Source: Ferrovibrio sp.
GTDB lineage: Bacteria > Pseudomonadota > Alphaproteobacteria > Ferrovibrionales > Ferrovibrionaceae
Assembly (NCBI RefSeq): GCF_002796975.1
Contig: NZ_PEKV01000002.1
Span: 78,854 to 142,853, forward strand
Length of the DNA stretch: 64,000 nucleotides
Direction: 5' to 3'
The notes beneath the pieces are model-generated. The model was not told the DNA's origin and ran no database searches. It saw only the letters and a list, made by a program, of their open reading frames with translations. The position numbers were made by a program, and so were the translations under genes. Position 1 is the stretch's first letter; every line of letters begins with the position of its first letter. Positions 35,747-44,035 of this stretch are shown here, piece after piece.

Positions 35747-37327
35747 TCAGACCGCGCGCGGCGCGCCAACAGGCTCGACCTCGGTTGCCGGCATCGTGCC
35801 GCCGGTGACCCCCAGCGACACCAGAATCCCCAGCATGGCCGTGTCGTCGTAGGGCTTGGCGAGGACGCGGCTGTAACGGCTGCCGACAAAGCCCGGTGCA
35901 ACCACCTTTTCGTCATATCCCGTGGCCAGCACGATCGGCAGGTTCGGCCTGGAACTGCGTAATTCGCCGGCGAGCTGATCGCCGCGACAGTCAGGCAGAC
36001 CGATATCGATGATGGCCGCATCGACGCCGCCGGTTCTGTGCCAGATCGCGCGGGCTTCCTCACCGCTGCCGGCTTCCTCGACGCGATACCCTGCGGCCTC
36101 CAGATTGCCGGCCACGACCATGCGCATCAGCGGATCGTCTTCCACCAGCAACAGCACCGGCGGCTCGTTCTCATCGGTATCGGCGCCTGCCGCGATCGTG
36201 CGGCCGAGGCTGTCGGCAATCACCAGCACCGATGTCAGGCTATCTCCGGCCGCGTCGAGTTCAGGTGCCGGATCCGCGGCTGTGAAGGTGACCGTAATGC
36301 AGGTACCGCTCGGCTCCGTCTCGATATTCAGCGCGCCGCCGATCTTTTCCACCATCGCCAGCACGATCTTGCTGCCGATGCCGCCGCCCCTGCGCCAGTC
36401 GTATTCCGTCACGCCAATGCCGTCGTCCTTGACCTGCACGGTAATCAGATCGCCGTTGCGCTCGGCCTTCACGCGGATGGGACCATCGCTGTCGGGATAG
36501 GCATATTTGTAGGCGTTGATCACCAGTTCGGTCACGATCAGACCGATGGGAATGGCGAAATCGGTGCCGATGCGGGTCTGGCTGGCCAGGAACTGCAGCA
36601 TGCGGCCGCCCTGGTCGGCCGACTGCCGCAGGTCTTCCACCAGGCCGCAGAGATAGTCCGCCAGATCGACATAACGCACATCGGCCGAGGTATAGAGGCG
36701 CTTGTGAACCCTGGCGACGGCGGACACGCGCTTGTAGGCATTCAGCAGGGTCTGCGCCGACTTCATGTCGCTCTGCGCCGCCGACTGCACCTGCAGCAGG
36801 CTGGCGATCAGCTGCAGGCTGTTGGAAACGCGGTGATTGACCTCGCGGATCAGCACGGCGCGTTCGTTGGCAAGCGCCTCGAAGCGGTCGCGTGCGGCGC
36901 GCATCTCCGCTTCGGCCTGTTCGCGCAGGAATTTCTGCCGTCGCCCTTCCAGCGCGGCATCGATGGCGGCGCGCAGCAGGGTGAGGAATTCCGGGCTGGC
37001 ATCCTTGATCACATAGTCGGCCGCGCCGGCCTTGAGCGCCGCCACCGCGACACGCCCCTCGGACTCGCCGGTGACATAGACGACCGGCGGCGGATTGGGC
37101 AGCGCGTGGATCATGCGGAGCGTGTCGAGCCCGAGCTGGTCAGGCATGTGGTGATCCAGCGCCACCACATCGACATCATTGGCTTTCCGCAGCCGCTCCA
37201 CGCCGGCGGCACCGCTGCTCAGCAGCTCGACGGTGTATCCGCCGCGCTCGAATTCCTTCTGCACCAGGCGGCTGAGGCCCGGATCGTCGTCGATATAGAG
37301 CAGTCGAGGTCGCGCGCTGGTCATCAC
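35747..37327 (-). CDS. Hybrid REC-histidine kinase-REC protein (HisKA_2 type)
   Basis: A 526-residue cytosolic protein with receiver, kinase, receiver in that order. Receiver 1 (about residues 7-120) has RLLYIDDDPGLSRL and the Asp in VVALDHHMPDQLG. A coiled linker precedes the HisKA_2 motif REVNHRVSNSLQLIASLLQV with the phospho-His, then the ATPase domain with VTELVINAYKYAYPDSDGP and DDGIGV. Receiver 2 (about 388-510) has VLLLVEDDPLMRM and AAIIDIGLPDCRGD. No membrane segment or sensor domain is visible, so it likely receives signals from another kinase. Its start overlaps the stop of the adjacent response regulator gene (TCAT). Confidence 0.9.
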   Translation of the reverse strand: MMTSARPRLLYIDDDPGLSRLVQKEFERGGYTVELLSSGAAGVERLRKANDVDVVALDHHMPDQLGLDTLRMIHALPNPPPVVYVTGESEGRVAVAALKAGAADYVIKDASPEFLTLLRAAIDAALEGRRQKFLREQAEAEMRAARDRFEALANERAVLIREVNHRVSNSLQLIASLLQVQSAAQSDMKSAQTLLNAYKRVSAVARVHKRLYTSADVRYVDLADYLCGLVEDLRQSADQGGRMLQFLASQTRIGTDFAIPIGLIVTELVINAYKYAYPDSDGPIRVKAERNGDLITVQVKDDGIGVTEYDWRRGGGIGSKIVLAMVEKIGGALNIETEPSGTCITVTFTAADPAPELDAAGDSLTSVLVIADSLGRTIAAGADTDENEPPVLLLVEDDPLMRMVVAGNLEAAGYRVEEAGSGEEARAIWHRTGGVDAAIIDIGLPDCRGDQLAGELRSSRPNLPIVLATGYDEKVVAPGFVGSRYSRVLAKPYDDTAMLGILVSLGVTGGTMPATEVEPVGAPRAV

Positions 37328-37767
37328 GTCGTCTCGGGCACCTGCATGACCATGAAGAACAGGCCCAGCTGGCGGATCGCCTGGGCGAAGTTTTCGTAAT
37401 TCACCGGCTTGGTGATGTAGACGTTGCAGCCGAGATCGTAGCAGCGCTGAATTTCCTGCTTGTCGTCCGTGGTGGTCAGAACCACCACAGGCATGCGGCG
37501 CAGGCCGGGATGCTCTTTCACGCGACGCAGGATTTCAGTGCCCTGCATGTCGGGCAGGTTGAGATCGAGCAGAACCAGATAGGCGCCGCCATGGGAGCCT
37601 GTATCGCTGTCGCCTGCCTTCAGCAGATATTCGACAGCCGGCGTGCCGGAGGAGAAGGACACGATCTCGTTGTTGACGCCGGCGCGGCGAATATTCTTTT
37701 CGATCAGGCGTGCATGACCTTCGTCATCCTCGACCATCACGATTGTCACTGCTTTTTCGTCGCTCAT
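37324..37767 (-). CDS. Single-domain response regulator, Rcp1-like
   Basis: A 147-residue stand-alone receiver. The acidic pocket is VEDDEGHARLIE, the phospho-Asp lies in YLVLLDLNLPDMQGTEILR, and the Lys is in VYITKPVNYENFAQA. This type is often a relay partner of histidine kinases that lack their own output. It is first in the pair and overlaps the hybrid kinase gene by four bases, so the two are made together. Confidence 0.92.
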   Translation of the reverse strand: MSDEKAVTIVMVEDDEGHARLIEKNIRRAGVNNEIVSFSSGTPAVEYLLKAGDSDTGSHGGAYLVLLDLNLPDMQGTEILRRVKEHPGLRRMPVVVLTTTDDKQEIQRCYDLGCNVYITKPVNYENFAQAIRQLGLFFMVMQVPETT

Positions 37768-38237
37768 GATCTATGTCCCGATATCACTCAATTTACCGGC
37801 TGTCAGAGCGCGCCGGAACCAGCGGACCTGCCTGGATGGCAGCGGCCCCACGGCTCACCGTGCGCAGCCCCTCTCGAAGGCGAAGCGTAGGCTCTCACAA
37901 ACCGATTCTGCACCCCGTCGCGGCGGAACATATCAATCAACGCATACAGTCATCCTCCCGGAGCGTTTCGCGGCAAGCGCCCGCGGTTTACCGGGACAAA
38001 TCAGAAAATATATCCGGCTGCTTTCGCCAACCGGCCTGCGCCAATTTCGGCATACATAGCAAAGGCTTGTCAATTGATTTGGTCGGGTTTTGTTCGGGCC
38101 GACATGTGCATGCAGTCGCTTGCTGGTTGTCCGCCCTGCGGCCAAGCTTGATTTTCAGGGCTGGTTTTCCGCGGCCATTCCCGTCCCGACCGTTAAATCC
38201 ACCGACCCTCCGGTAGAATATCCCACGGCCGGCGCGA
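37768..38237. other. Intergenic region upstream of the response-regulator pair
   Basis: 470 bases with no credible gene. It lies between the marR stop and the response-regulator start and should contain the promoter of that pair. Short open frames here lack ribosome sites and family similarity. A TCAATTGA palindrome near 38070 within TTGTCAATTGATTTGG is the only small symmetric site I noticed. No terminator hairpin with T-run was seen. Confidence 0.6.
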
Positions 38238-38759
38238 TCAGCCGAGCGCTTCGCTACCCAGGCTGCGCGCCATTTTCTTCAGCAGCCGGGTGAGCGTAAC
38301 CCGCTCGGACGGTGTCAGCCCGGCAATGATATTCCTCTCGTGCTGCTCGACCTTGTTCATCAACTCGCTCAGCAGCTGCTCGCCGGCCGGGCTGAGCGAC
38401 AACGAATAGGTCCGTCGGTCGGCGGCTGTGCGCTGACGCAGGATCAGGCCTTTTTTCTCCAGCTGGTCGAGCGCCGGCGTCAGGGTCGACTTGTCCACCC
38501 CCACCCCGCGGCTGAGATCGGTCTGGTTGATGCCCGGATTGGCGCGCAGCAGCACCAGCAGGCTGAAGCGGCCCGGCGTCAGTCCCCCCATGCGGCCGGC
38601 CAGACCGCTGCCCACCACCTTGATAAAATTGCCGAAGACGGCGACCTGGGCAATGCGCAGGTTGTAGCCATACAGATCCGGCAGCGGTCCGCGATCGAGC
38701 TTGCGGATCTTCGCCTCCTTGCGCGGGGGTTCCGCAACCTGTGCCTTCTTCATCGGCAT
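38238..38759 (-). CDS. MarR family transcriptional regulator
   Basis: A 173-residue winged-helix repressor. The DNA-binding helix is in QTDLSRGVGVDKSTLTPALD, and the wing follows as GLILRQRTAADRRTYSLSLS. The first 25 residues are Lys-rich and flexible. It is the last gene of the TRAP operon, with 1 base to the dctM stop, so it is autoregulated with the transporter. The likely operator is the TTGG-ATA-CCAA repeat at 41801-41811. Confidence 0.92.
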   Translation of the reverse strand: MPMKKAQVAEPPRKEAKIRKLDRGPLPDLYGYNLRIAQVAVFGNFIKVVGSGLAGRMGGLTPGRFSLLVLLRANPGINQTDLSRGVGVDKSTLTPALDQLEKKGLILRQRTAADRRTYSLSLSPAGEQLLSELMNKVEQHERNIIAGLTPSERVTLTRLLKKMARSLGSEALG

Positions 38760-38760
38760 G

Positions 38761-40062
38761 TCAGTTCATATGTCCCGGCAGCCAGAGCGCGATGATCGGG
38801 AAGACGACCAGCAGTGTCAGCCGGATCAGGTCGACGACGATGAAGGGCATCACGCCCTTGTAGATCTGCCACAGGCTGATGTCGCGGGCGATCGAGTTGA
38901 TGACGAAGACATTGATGCCGACCGGCGGCATCACCATGCCCAGTGTGGTGACCATGACGATGATCACGCCGAACCAGATCGGATCGAAACCGAGCTGCAT
39001 CATCACCGGAAAGATGATCGGAACGGTGACCAGGATGATCGCCAGTTCATCCATCAGCGCACCGAGGATCAGGTACATGATCAGGATCAGCGTCAGTACG
39101 CCGTAGGGTCCGACCGGCAGTCCGGTGAGGAAATCGCTCACCCTCTGCGGCGTCTGGGTGATCACCAGGAAATAGCCGAACAGGAAGGCGCCGACCACAA
39201 TGGTGAAGATCGAACCGCCGGTGCGCACAGCATCGACCAGGCTGTCCTTGATCTCGGTCCAGCCGAGCCGGCCACGCAGGATGCCGATGATCAGCGCGCC
39301 GCAGGCGCCGCAGCCGGCGGCCTCCGTGGCGGTGAAGACGCCGCCGTACAGCCCACCGACGATACCGGCGAACAGCAGTACGGTGGCCCAGATATCTCGC
39401 AGCGAAGTGAACTTCTCCGCCCAGCTCGTCTTCGGCCCGCGCGGCACCATATCCGGTTTCCACCAGCCGACGATCTGGATGGTGACAAGATACAGCATGA
39501 CAGCCAGCAGACCCGGCAGCACGCCGGATATGAACAGCTTGCCGATATCCTGTTCGGTCAGGATGCCATAAAGCGCAAACACGACTGACGGCGGAATCAT
39601 GATGCCGAGTGTGCCGCCGGCGGCGATCACGCCGGTGGAAAAGCCTGGGTGATAGCCAAAGCGCCGCATCTCGGGCAATGCCACCTTGGTCATGGTCGCT
39701 GCCGTCGCCACCGAAGAGCCATTGATCGCGGCAAAGCCGGCGCAGGCCATCACGGTGGCCATGGCAAGACCGCCGCGACGATGGCCAAGCCAGGCCTCGG
39801 CGGCGCGAAACAGTTCGCGACTCATGCCGGCAGCCGTGGCGAAGCTGCCCATCAGAATGAACATCGGAATCACGGCAAGATCGTAGTCGGTCGCGACGCG
39901 GATCGGCGATTGCGCCAGCAGGTTAAGCGCCGGCTTGGTGGCGGCGAGAATCCCGAAACCACCGACGCCAACGATACCCATGGCAATGCCGACCGGCACG
40001 CGCAGGACCATCAGCACGAAGAGGGTGACAAAACCGGCGACGGTGACAAAATCCTGATCCAT
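38761..40062 (-). CDS. TRAP transporter large permease, DctM type
   Basis: A 433-residue inner-membrane protein with about 12-13 hydrophobic segments. Typical DctM stretches are GIMIPPSVVFALYGILTEQD and MVTTLGMVMPPVGINVFVIN. Together with DctQ and DctP it imports organic acids using a sodium or proton gradient. It follows dctQ with 2 bases between and precedes marR. Full length. Confidence 0.94.
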   Translation of the reverse strand: MDQDFVTVAGFVTLFVLMVLRVPVGIAMGIVGVGGFGILAATKPALNLLAQSPIRVATDYDLAVIPMFILMGSFATAAGMSRELFRAAEAWLGHRRGGLAMATVMACAGFAAINGSSVATAATMTKVALPEMRRFGYHPGFSTGVIAAGGTLGIMIPPSVVFALYGILTEQDIGKLFISGVLPGLLAVMLYLVTIQIVGWWKPDMVPRGPKTSWAEKFTSLRDIWATVLLFAGIVGGLYGGVFTATEAAGCGACGALIIGILRGRLGWTEIKDSLVDAVRTGGSIFTIVVGAFLFGYFLVITQTPQRVSDFLTGLPVGPYGVLTLILIMYLILGALMDELAIILVTVPIIFPVMMQLGFDPIWFGVIIVMVTTLGMVMPPVGINVFVINSIARDISLWQIYKGVMPFIVVDLIRLTLLVVFPIIALWLPGHMN

Positions 40063-40064
40063 CG

Positions 40065-40532
40065 TCAGACCCCTTCCCGTCGGGTGATCAGGCGGACCAA
40101 ACGCAGCAGCAGCAGCACGCTGGCCAGCGCAATGCCCAGTGCCGCCAGTGCATGAAAAGGCCAGACCGGCAGGCGCAGGTCGAAGGTCTGCTCGTTACTG
40201 GCAAAGACGCTGGTCACCTTGCTTTCCAGCATCCAGGCGAACAGCGCCATGAACGCCAGCGTCACGCTGGTGGCAAAAATGTCGATCATGCGCCGGCCCC
40301 ATGGCGGCGCCATTTCCCAGAATCCATCGACCTGGATATGACGGTTATGAAAGCCGGCCAGCGCGATACCCCAGAACATCGCGGTGCCGAGCAGCAGGCG
40401 CGAGAAATCGAAGGTATCCGGCAGACCGTAATTGAACAGCCAGCGCAGCATCACGGCCACGAAGGTCAGAACGGCGATGGCGCCAAGCAGCAGCCCCGCC
40501 ACCAGTTCAACCTTGTCGATGAACATCTTCAT
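40065..40532 (-). CDS. TRAP transporter small permease, DctQ type
   Basis: A 155-residue membrane protein with four hydrophobic helices. Family features are the first helix (VAGLLLGAIAVLTFVAVMLR), the WLFNYGLPDTFDFSR region and GIALAGFHNRHIQVDGF. It supports the large permease. Spacing to dctM is 2 bases and to dctP 121 bases. Confidence 0.92.
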   Translation of the reverse strand: MKMFIDKVELVAGLLLGAIAVLTFVAVMLRWLFNYGLPDTFDFSRLLLGTAMFWGIALAGFHNRHIQVDGFWEMAPPWGRRMIDIFATSVTLAFMALFAWMLESKVTSVFASNEQTFDLRLPVWPFHALAALGIALASVLLLLRLVRLITRREGV

Positions 40533-40653
40533 GGGCAGTCCCCCCTGCCGGTACTCGAATCAGGCCAGTCTAGAATAGATCCGGCCAGAATAAATCGGGC
40601 GGCTGCGGCCATCCGTCAGGCCACAGCCGCCCTTTTACACAGAGTTTACGCGA

Positions 40654-41697
40654 TCAGAAGGCGGCGTTGCGCTTCTTCAGCTCCGCCTTCAGTTCATTCA
40701 GCGCCTGTTCGCCATTGACGCCAACCTTCTGGACGTCCGCATACCAGGCCTTGGTCATTTCATCCGACAGCTTGCGCCAGGCGGCAAGGTCGCTGGCGCT
40801 CGGCTTCACGCCTTCATGCCCCGGCAATGCCAGCATCTTGGCAACGCCGGCATGCTCGAAATCGGACCAGGGAGTATTGATCTTCTGCGACCATTCCGCC
40901 GTGCAATGCGCGTCCATCGCCTTTTTCTGATTGGCCGACAGCTTGTCGTAGGAGCCCTTGTTCATCGCCAGCACGAAGTTGGAAATGTAAAGCGGTGCCT
41001 CCATGTGGTACTTGACCACCTTGTCGACGCCGAAGAGGAACAGGCTGCCCCACGGGAAGGTGATGGCATCGGCCACGCCACGTTCCAGAGCATCGCGTGC
41101 CTCAGGTGCGGAAACCTGCACATTTGTGCCGCCGGCCAGCGTCACCAGCCGGGCGACCGATGCATTGCCGGGACGGATCTTCATGTCCTTCACATCGGCA
41201 GGATTGGCAATCTTCTTCCTCGAATGGAAGCTTCCGGGTTCATGCACGAAGGCCATGCAGACCTTCACATCCGCCATCTCCTTGGCCGCATACTTCTTGT
41301 ACCAGGTGTCGATTGCCGCCGAGCCGCTCTTGCCGTTCGAGAACAGGAACGGCAATTCGGCGCCGGCGATCACCGGAAACCGTCCCGGTGTATAGCCAGG
41401 ATTGACGTAGGTGAGATCGGCAACGCCGTCGCGCGCCATATCGTAATGATCCTTCGCGGCACCGAGTTGCTGGGCCGGGAAGATCTGCACTTTCACGGTG
41501 CCGTTGGTCGCCGTCTCCAGCGACTTGCCCCATTCCTGCCAGGCCGGATGCAACGGATGGGCCGGCGGCAGCCAGTGCCCCAGCCGCAGTGTGACAGTTT
41601 TGTCCTGAGCGATCGCCGGCTGCGCAGCGGCAAGGCCGAGTGCGACACCGAGTCCAAGGACGGCAGCGCAGACGTAACTGTAGCGTATGCTTGTCAT
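40654..41697 (-). CDS. TRAP transporter substrate-binding protein, DctP type
   Basis: A 347-residue periplasmic receptor. Signal peptide about residues 1-30 ending in AQPAIAQ. The mature domain begins VTLRLGHWLPPAHPLHPAWQ. A conserved Arg in VKDMKIRPGNASVARLV normally pairs with the carboxylate of the ligand. GGAGG lies 8 bases before the ATG. It is the first gene of the dctPQM-marR operon and divergent from iorA, which suggests that the ligand may be an aromatic 2-oxo acid. Confidence 0.93.
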   Translation of the reverse strand: MTSIRYSYVCAAVLGLGVALGLAAAQPAIAQDKTVTLRLGHWLPPAHPLHPAWQEWGKSLETATNGTVKVQIFPAQQLGAAKDHYDMARDGVADLTYVNPGYTPGRFPVIAGAELPFLFSNGKSGSAAIDTWYKKYAAKEMADVKVCMAFVHEPGSFHSRKKIANPADVKDMKIRPGNASVARLVTLAGGTNVQVSAPEARDALERGVADAITFPWGSLFLFGVDKVVKYHMEAPLYISNFVLAMNKGSYDKLSANQKKAMDAHCTAEWSQKINTPWSDFEHAGVAKMLALPGHEGVKPSASDLAAWRKLSDEMTKAWYADVQKVGVNGEQALNELKAELKKRNAAF

Positions 41698-41800
41698 GTG
41701 TTTCCTCCGCTGGCGAGCCGTCAGCGAAACCTGACAGCCCTTTTTTGTTTTTGCGGCGGCAGCCTAGCGCGGCCTGACCGGGCCTGTCCAGATTGTTTTG

Positions 41801-41811
41801 TTGGATACCAA
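41801..41811. promoter_or_regulatory. Candidate MarR operator between dctP and iorA
   Basis: TTGG-ATA-CCAA inverted repeat in the 173-base divergent gap. A plausible iorA promoter follows, TTGACC at 41821 and AAGATT 17 bases on. The MarR gene at the end of the dct operon is the natural candidate to bind. Confidence 0.5.
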
Positions 41812-41870
41812 ACTAATTTCTTGACCCTGCGAGGGTGCGGTGCAAGATTCCGCGGCTGTGGGAGGATTCG

Positions 41871-44033
41871 ATGGAACGCTCTTTCGCCAAAGAGATTGAA
41901 TCGCTGCGTCTGGGTGATGGCGACATCTTCCGCGGCGAAGGCATATTGGCTGTCACGAAGGCCATCCTGCAATCCGGCGTGTCTTACGTCGGCGGCTATC
42001 AGGGCGCGCCCGTGTCGCATCTGGTCGATGTGCTGGTGCAGGCGCAGGACATGCTGGACGATCTCGGCATCCATCTTGAAACCTGCACCAACGAAGCCTC
42101 GGCTGCCGCGCTGCTCGGCGCCTCGATCCATTATCCCGCACGCGGCTGCGTCACCTGGAAAGCCATCGTCGGTACCAATGTGGCATCTGATGCGCTCAGC
42201 AATCTCGCTTCGCCTGGCGTGACCGGCGGCGCACTGATCGTGGTCGGCGAGGATTACGGCGAAGGCGCCAGCGTGATCCAGGAACGCAGCCACGCCTATG
42301 CGATGAAGTCATCCATCTGGCTGCTCGATCCGCGCCCTGACCTGCCGACCATCACGCGCTGCGTCGAGGAAGGCTTCGAACTGTCCGAAGCCACCAACAC
42401 GCCGGTCATGCTGGAACTGCGCATCCGCGCCTGCCATGTCACTGGCGAATTCCCGGCCAAGAACAACAAGCCGGCGAAAGTCTCGCGCAACAGCCGACTG
42501 CCCGGGCCTTCCGCATTCAATTACGACCGCCTCGCCCATCCGCCTGCCACCTTCATGCAGGAAAAGCTCAAGCTGGAGCAGCGCCTGCCGGCAGCGCGCA
42601 AATTCATTCTCGAACGCGGCCTGAACGAAACCATGCCGGGCGACCTGTCGGAGATCGGCATCGTTGTTCAGGGCGGCTTGTACAATGCCCTGAACCGCGC
42701 GCTGATGAATCTCGATCTGGCCGATGCCTTCGGCAACAGCCGCGTACCGACACTGGTGCTCAACGTGACCTATCCGCTGGTGCCGGAGCAACTGGTGCAG
42801 TTCTGTGCCGGCAAGCGCGCCGTGTTGATGGTGGAGGAAGGCTCACCCGAATATATCGAGCAGGCTTTGCATACCGCTTTACGCCGCGCCGACGTGAATA
42901 CCCGCGTGCATGGCAAGGGCATGCTGCCTGCCGCCGGCGAATACTCCATCGAGGCACTGACCCGCGGCCTGCTCGAATTCGTCAAGGCCGAGCAACCGCA
43001 GATCAATGTTTCGGCTGCTGATACAGCGTTCAGTTCAGCATTGGATAATCGCAAGACCGCGCAGGCCGTGATTGGCACCGATCTGCCACCGCGCCCGCCG
43101 ACCTTCTGCACTGGCTGCCCCGAGCGGCCGGTTTTCACCGCGATCAAGCTGGTTGAGCGCGAGATCGGTAAGGTCCATGTCGCCGCCGATATCGGCTGTC
43201 ACGCGCTGGCCACCTTCGCGCCGTTTTCGCTCGGCCATTCCATTCTCGGCTACGGCATGTCACTGGCCTCGGCGGCTGGCGTCGGGCCTCTCATGAACAC
43301 GCGCTCACTATCCATCATGGGCGATGGCGGATTCTGGCATAACGGCGTGCTGTCGGGCGTGGCGTCCTCCATGTTCAACCGCGGCGATGGCGTACTAGTC
43401 ATCATGAAGAACGGCTACACTTCGGCGACCGGCGTGCAGTATATCCCCTCTTCAGCCGGCAACCGCGTCGACGGGCTGGACAGCGGCGCGGATATCGAAA
43501 CCACCGTGAAGGCGCTTGGCGTCAAATGGGTGAAGCGCATCCGCACCTACAGCCTCGGGACCATGCGCGAGGCTTTGCGTGACGCACTGACCACCACAAC
43601 CAAAGGGCTCAAGATCATCCTGGCCGAAGGCGAATGCATGCTGGCGCGCCAGCGCCGGTTGCGCACGGAAGAAGCCAAGGCGCTGAAAGCCGGCGAACGT
43701 GTGCTGCGTACGCGCTTTGGCATCGATGATGCCGTCTGCACCGGCGACCATTCCTGCATCCGCCTTTCGGGCTGCCCGTCGCTGACCATCAAGCCTAACC
43801 CGGATCCGCTGCGCACCGACCCGGTGGCGAGCGTGAACAGCGGCTGCGTCGGTTGCGGCCATTGCGGCGAGGTGGCGCATGCCGCCGTACTGTGTCCCTC
43901 CTTCTACAAGACCGAGATCGTGCATAACCCTGGCTGGTGGGACCGTTTCAGTGATCGCCTGCACCGCGCGGTGATCGGCTGGCTCGGTGGCAACAAGGCT
44001 GCACCTGCGCCGATGCCGGCGGCGGGGGAATAA
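41871..44033 (+). CDS. iorA: Indolepyruvate ferredoxin oxidoreductase, alpha subunit
   Basis: A 720-residue thiamine-diphosphate enzyme subunit that oxidatively decarboxylates aryl-2-oxo acids with CoA and ferredoxin. The start at 41871 has GGGAGG upstream; 12 further codons are open but not needed. Thiamine-binding motif: GDGGFWHNGVLSGVASSMFN, continuing with KNGYTSATG. The C-terminal about 110 residues hold a ferredoxin-like set of cysteines (CTGDHSCIRLSGCPS and CVGCGHCGEVAHAAVLC) for two iron-sulfur clusters. iorB follows after two bases. Confidence 0.93.
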   Translation: MERSFAKEIESLRLGDGDIFRGEGILAVTKAILQSGVSYVGGYQGAPVSHLVDVLVQAQDMLDDLGIHLETCTNEASAAALLGASIHYPARGCVTWKAIVGTNVASDALSNLASPGVTGGALIVVGEDYGEGASVIQERSHAYAMKSSIWLLDPRPDLPTITRCVEEGFELSEATNTPVMLELRIRACHVTGEFPAKNNKPAKVSRNSRLPGPSAFNYDRLAHPPATFMQEKLKLEQRLPAARKFILERGLNETMPGDLSEIGIVVQGGLYNALNRALMNLDLADAFGNSRVPTLVLNVTYPLVPEQLVQFCAGKRAVLMVEEGSPEYIEQALHTALRRADVNTRVHGKGMLPAAGEYSIEALTRGLLEFVKAEQPQINVSAADTAFSSALDNRKTAQAVIGTDLPPRPPTFCTGCPERPVFTAIKLVEREIGKVHVAADIGCHALATFAPFSLGHSILGYGMSLASAAGVGPLMNTRSLSIMGDGGFWHNGVLSGVASSMFNRGDGVLVIMKNGYTSATGVQYIPSSAGNRVDGLDSGADIETTVKALGVKWVKRIRTYSLGTMREALRDALTTTTKGLKIILAEGECMLARQRRLRTEEAKALKAGERVLRTRFGIDDAVCTGDHSCIRLSGCPSLTIKPNPDPLRTDPVASVNSGCVGCGHCGEVAHAAVLCPSFYKTEIVHNPGWWDRFSDRLHRAVIGWLGGNKAAPAPMPAAGE

Positions 44034-44035
44034 CG

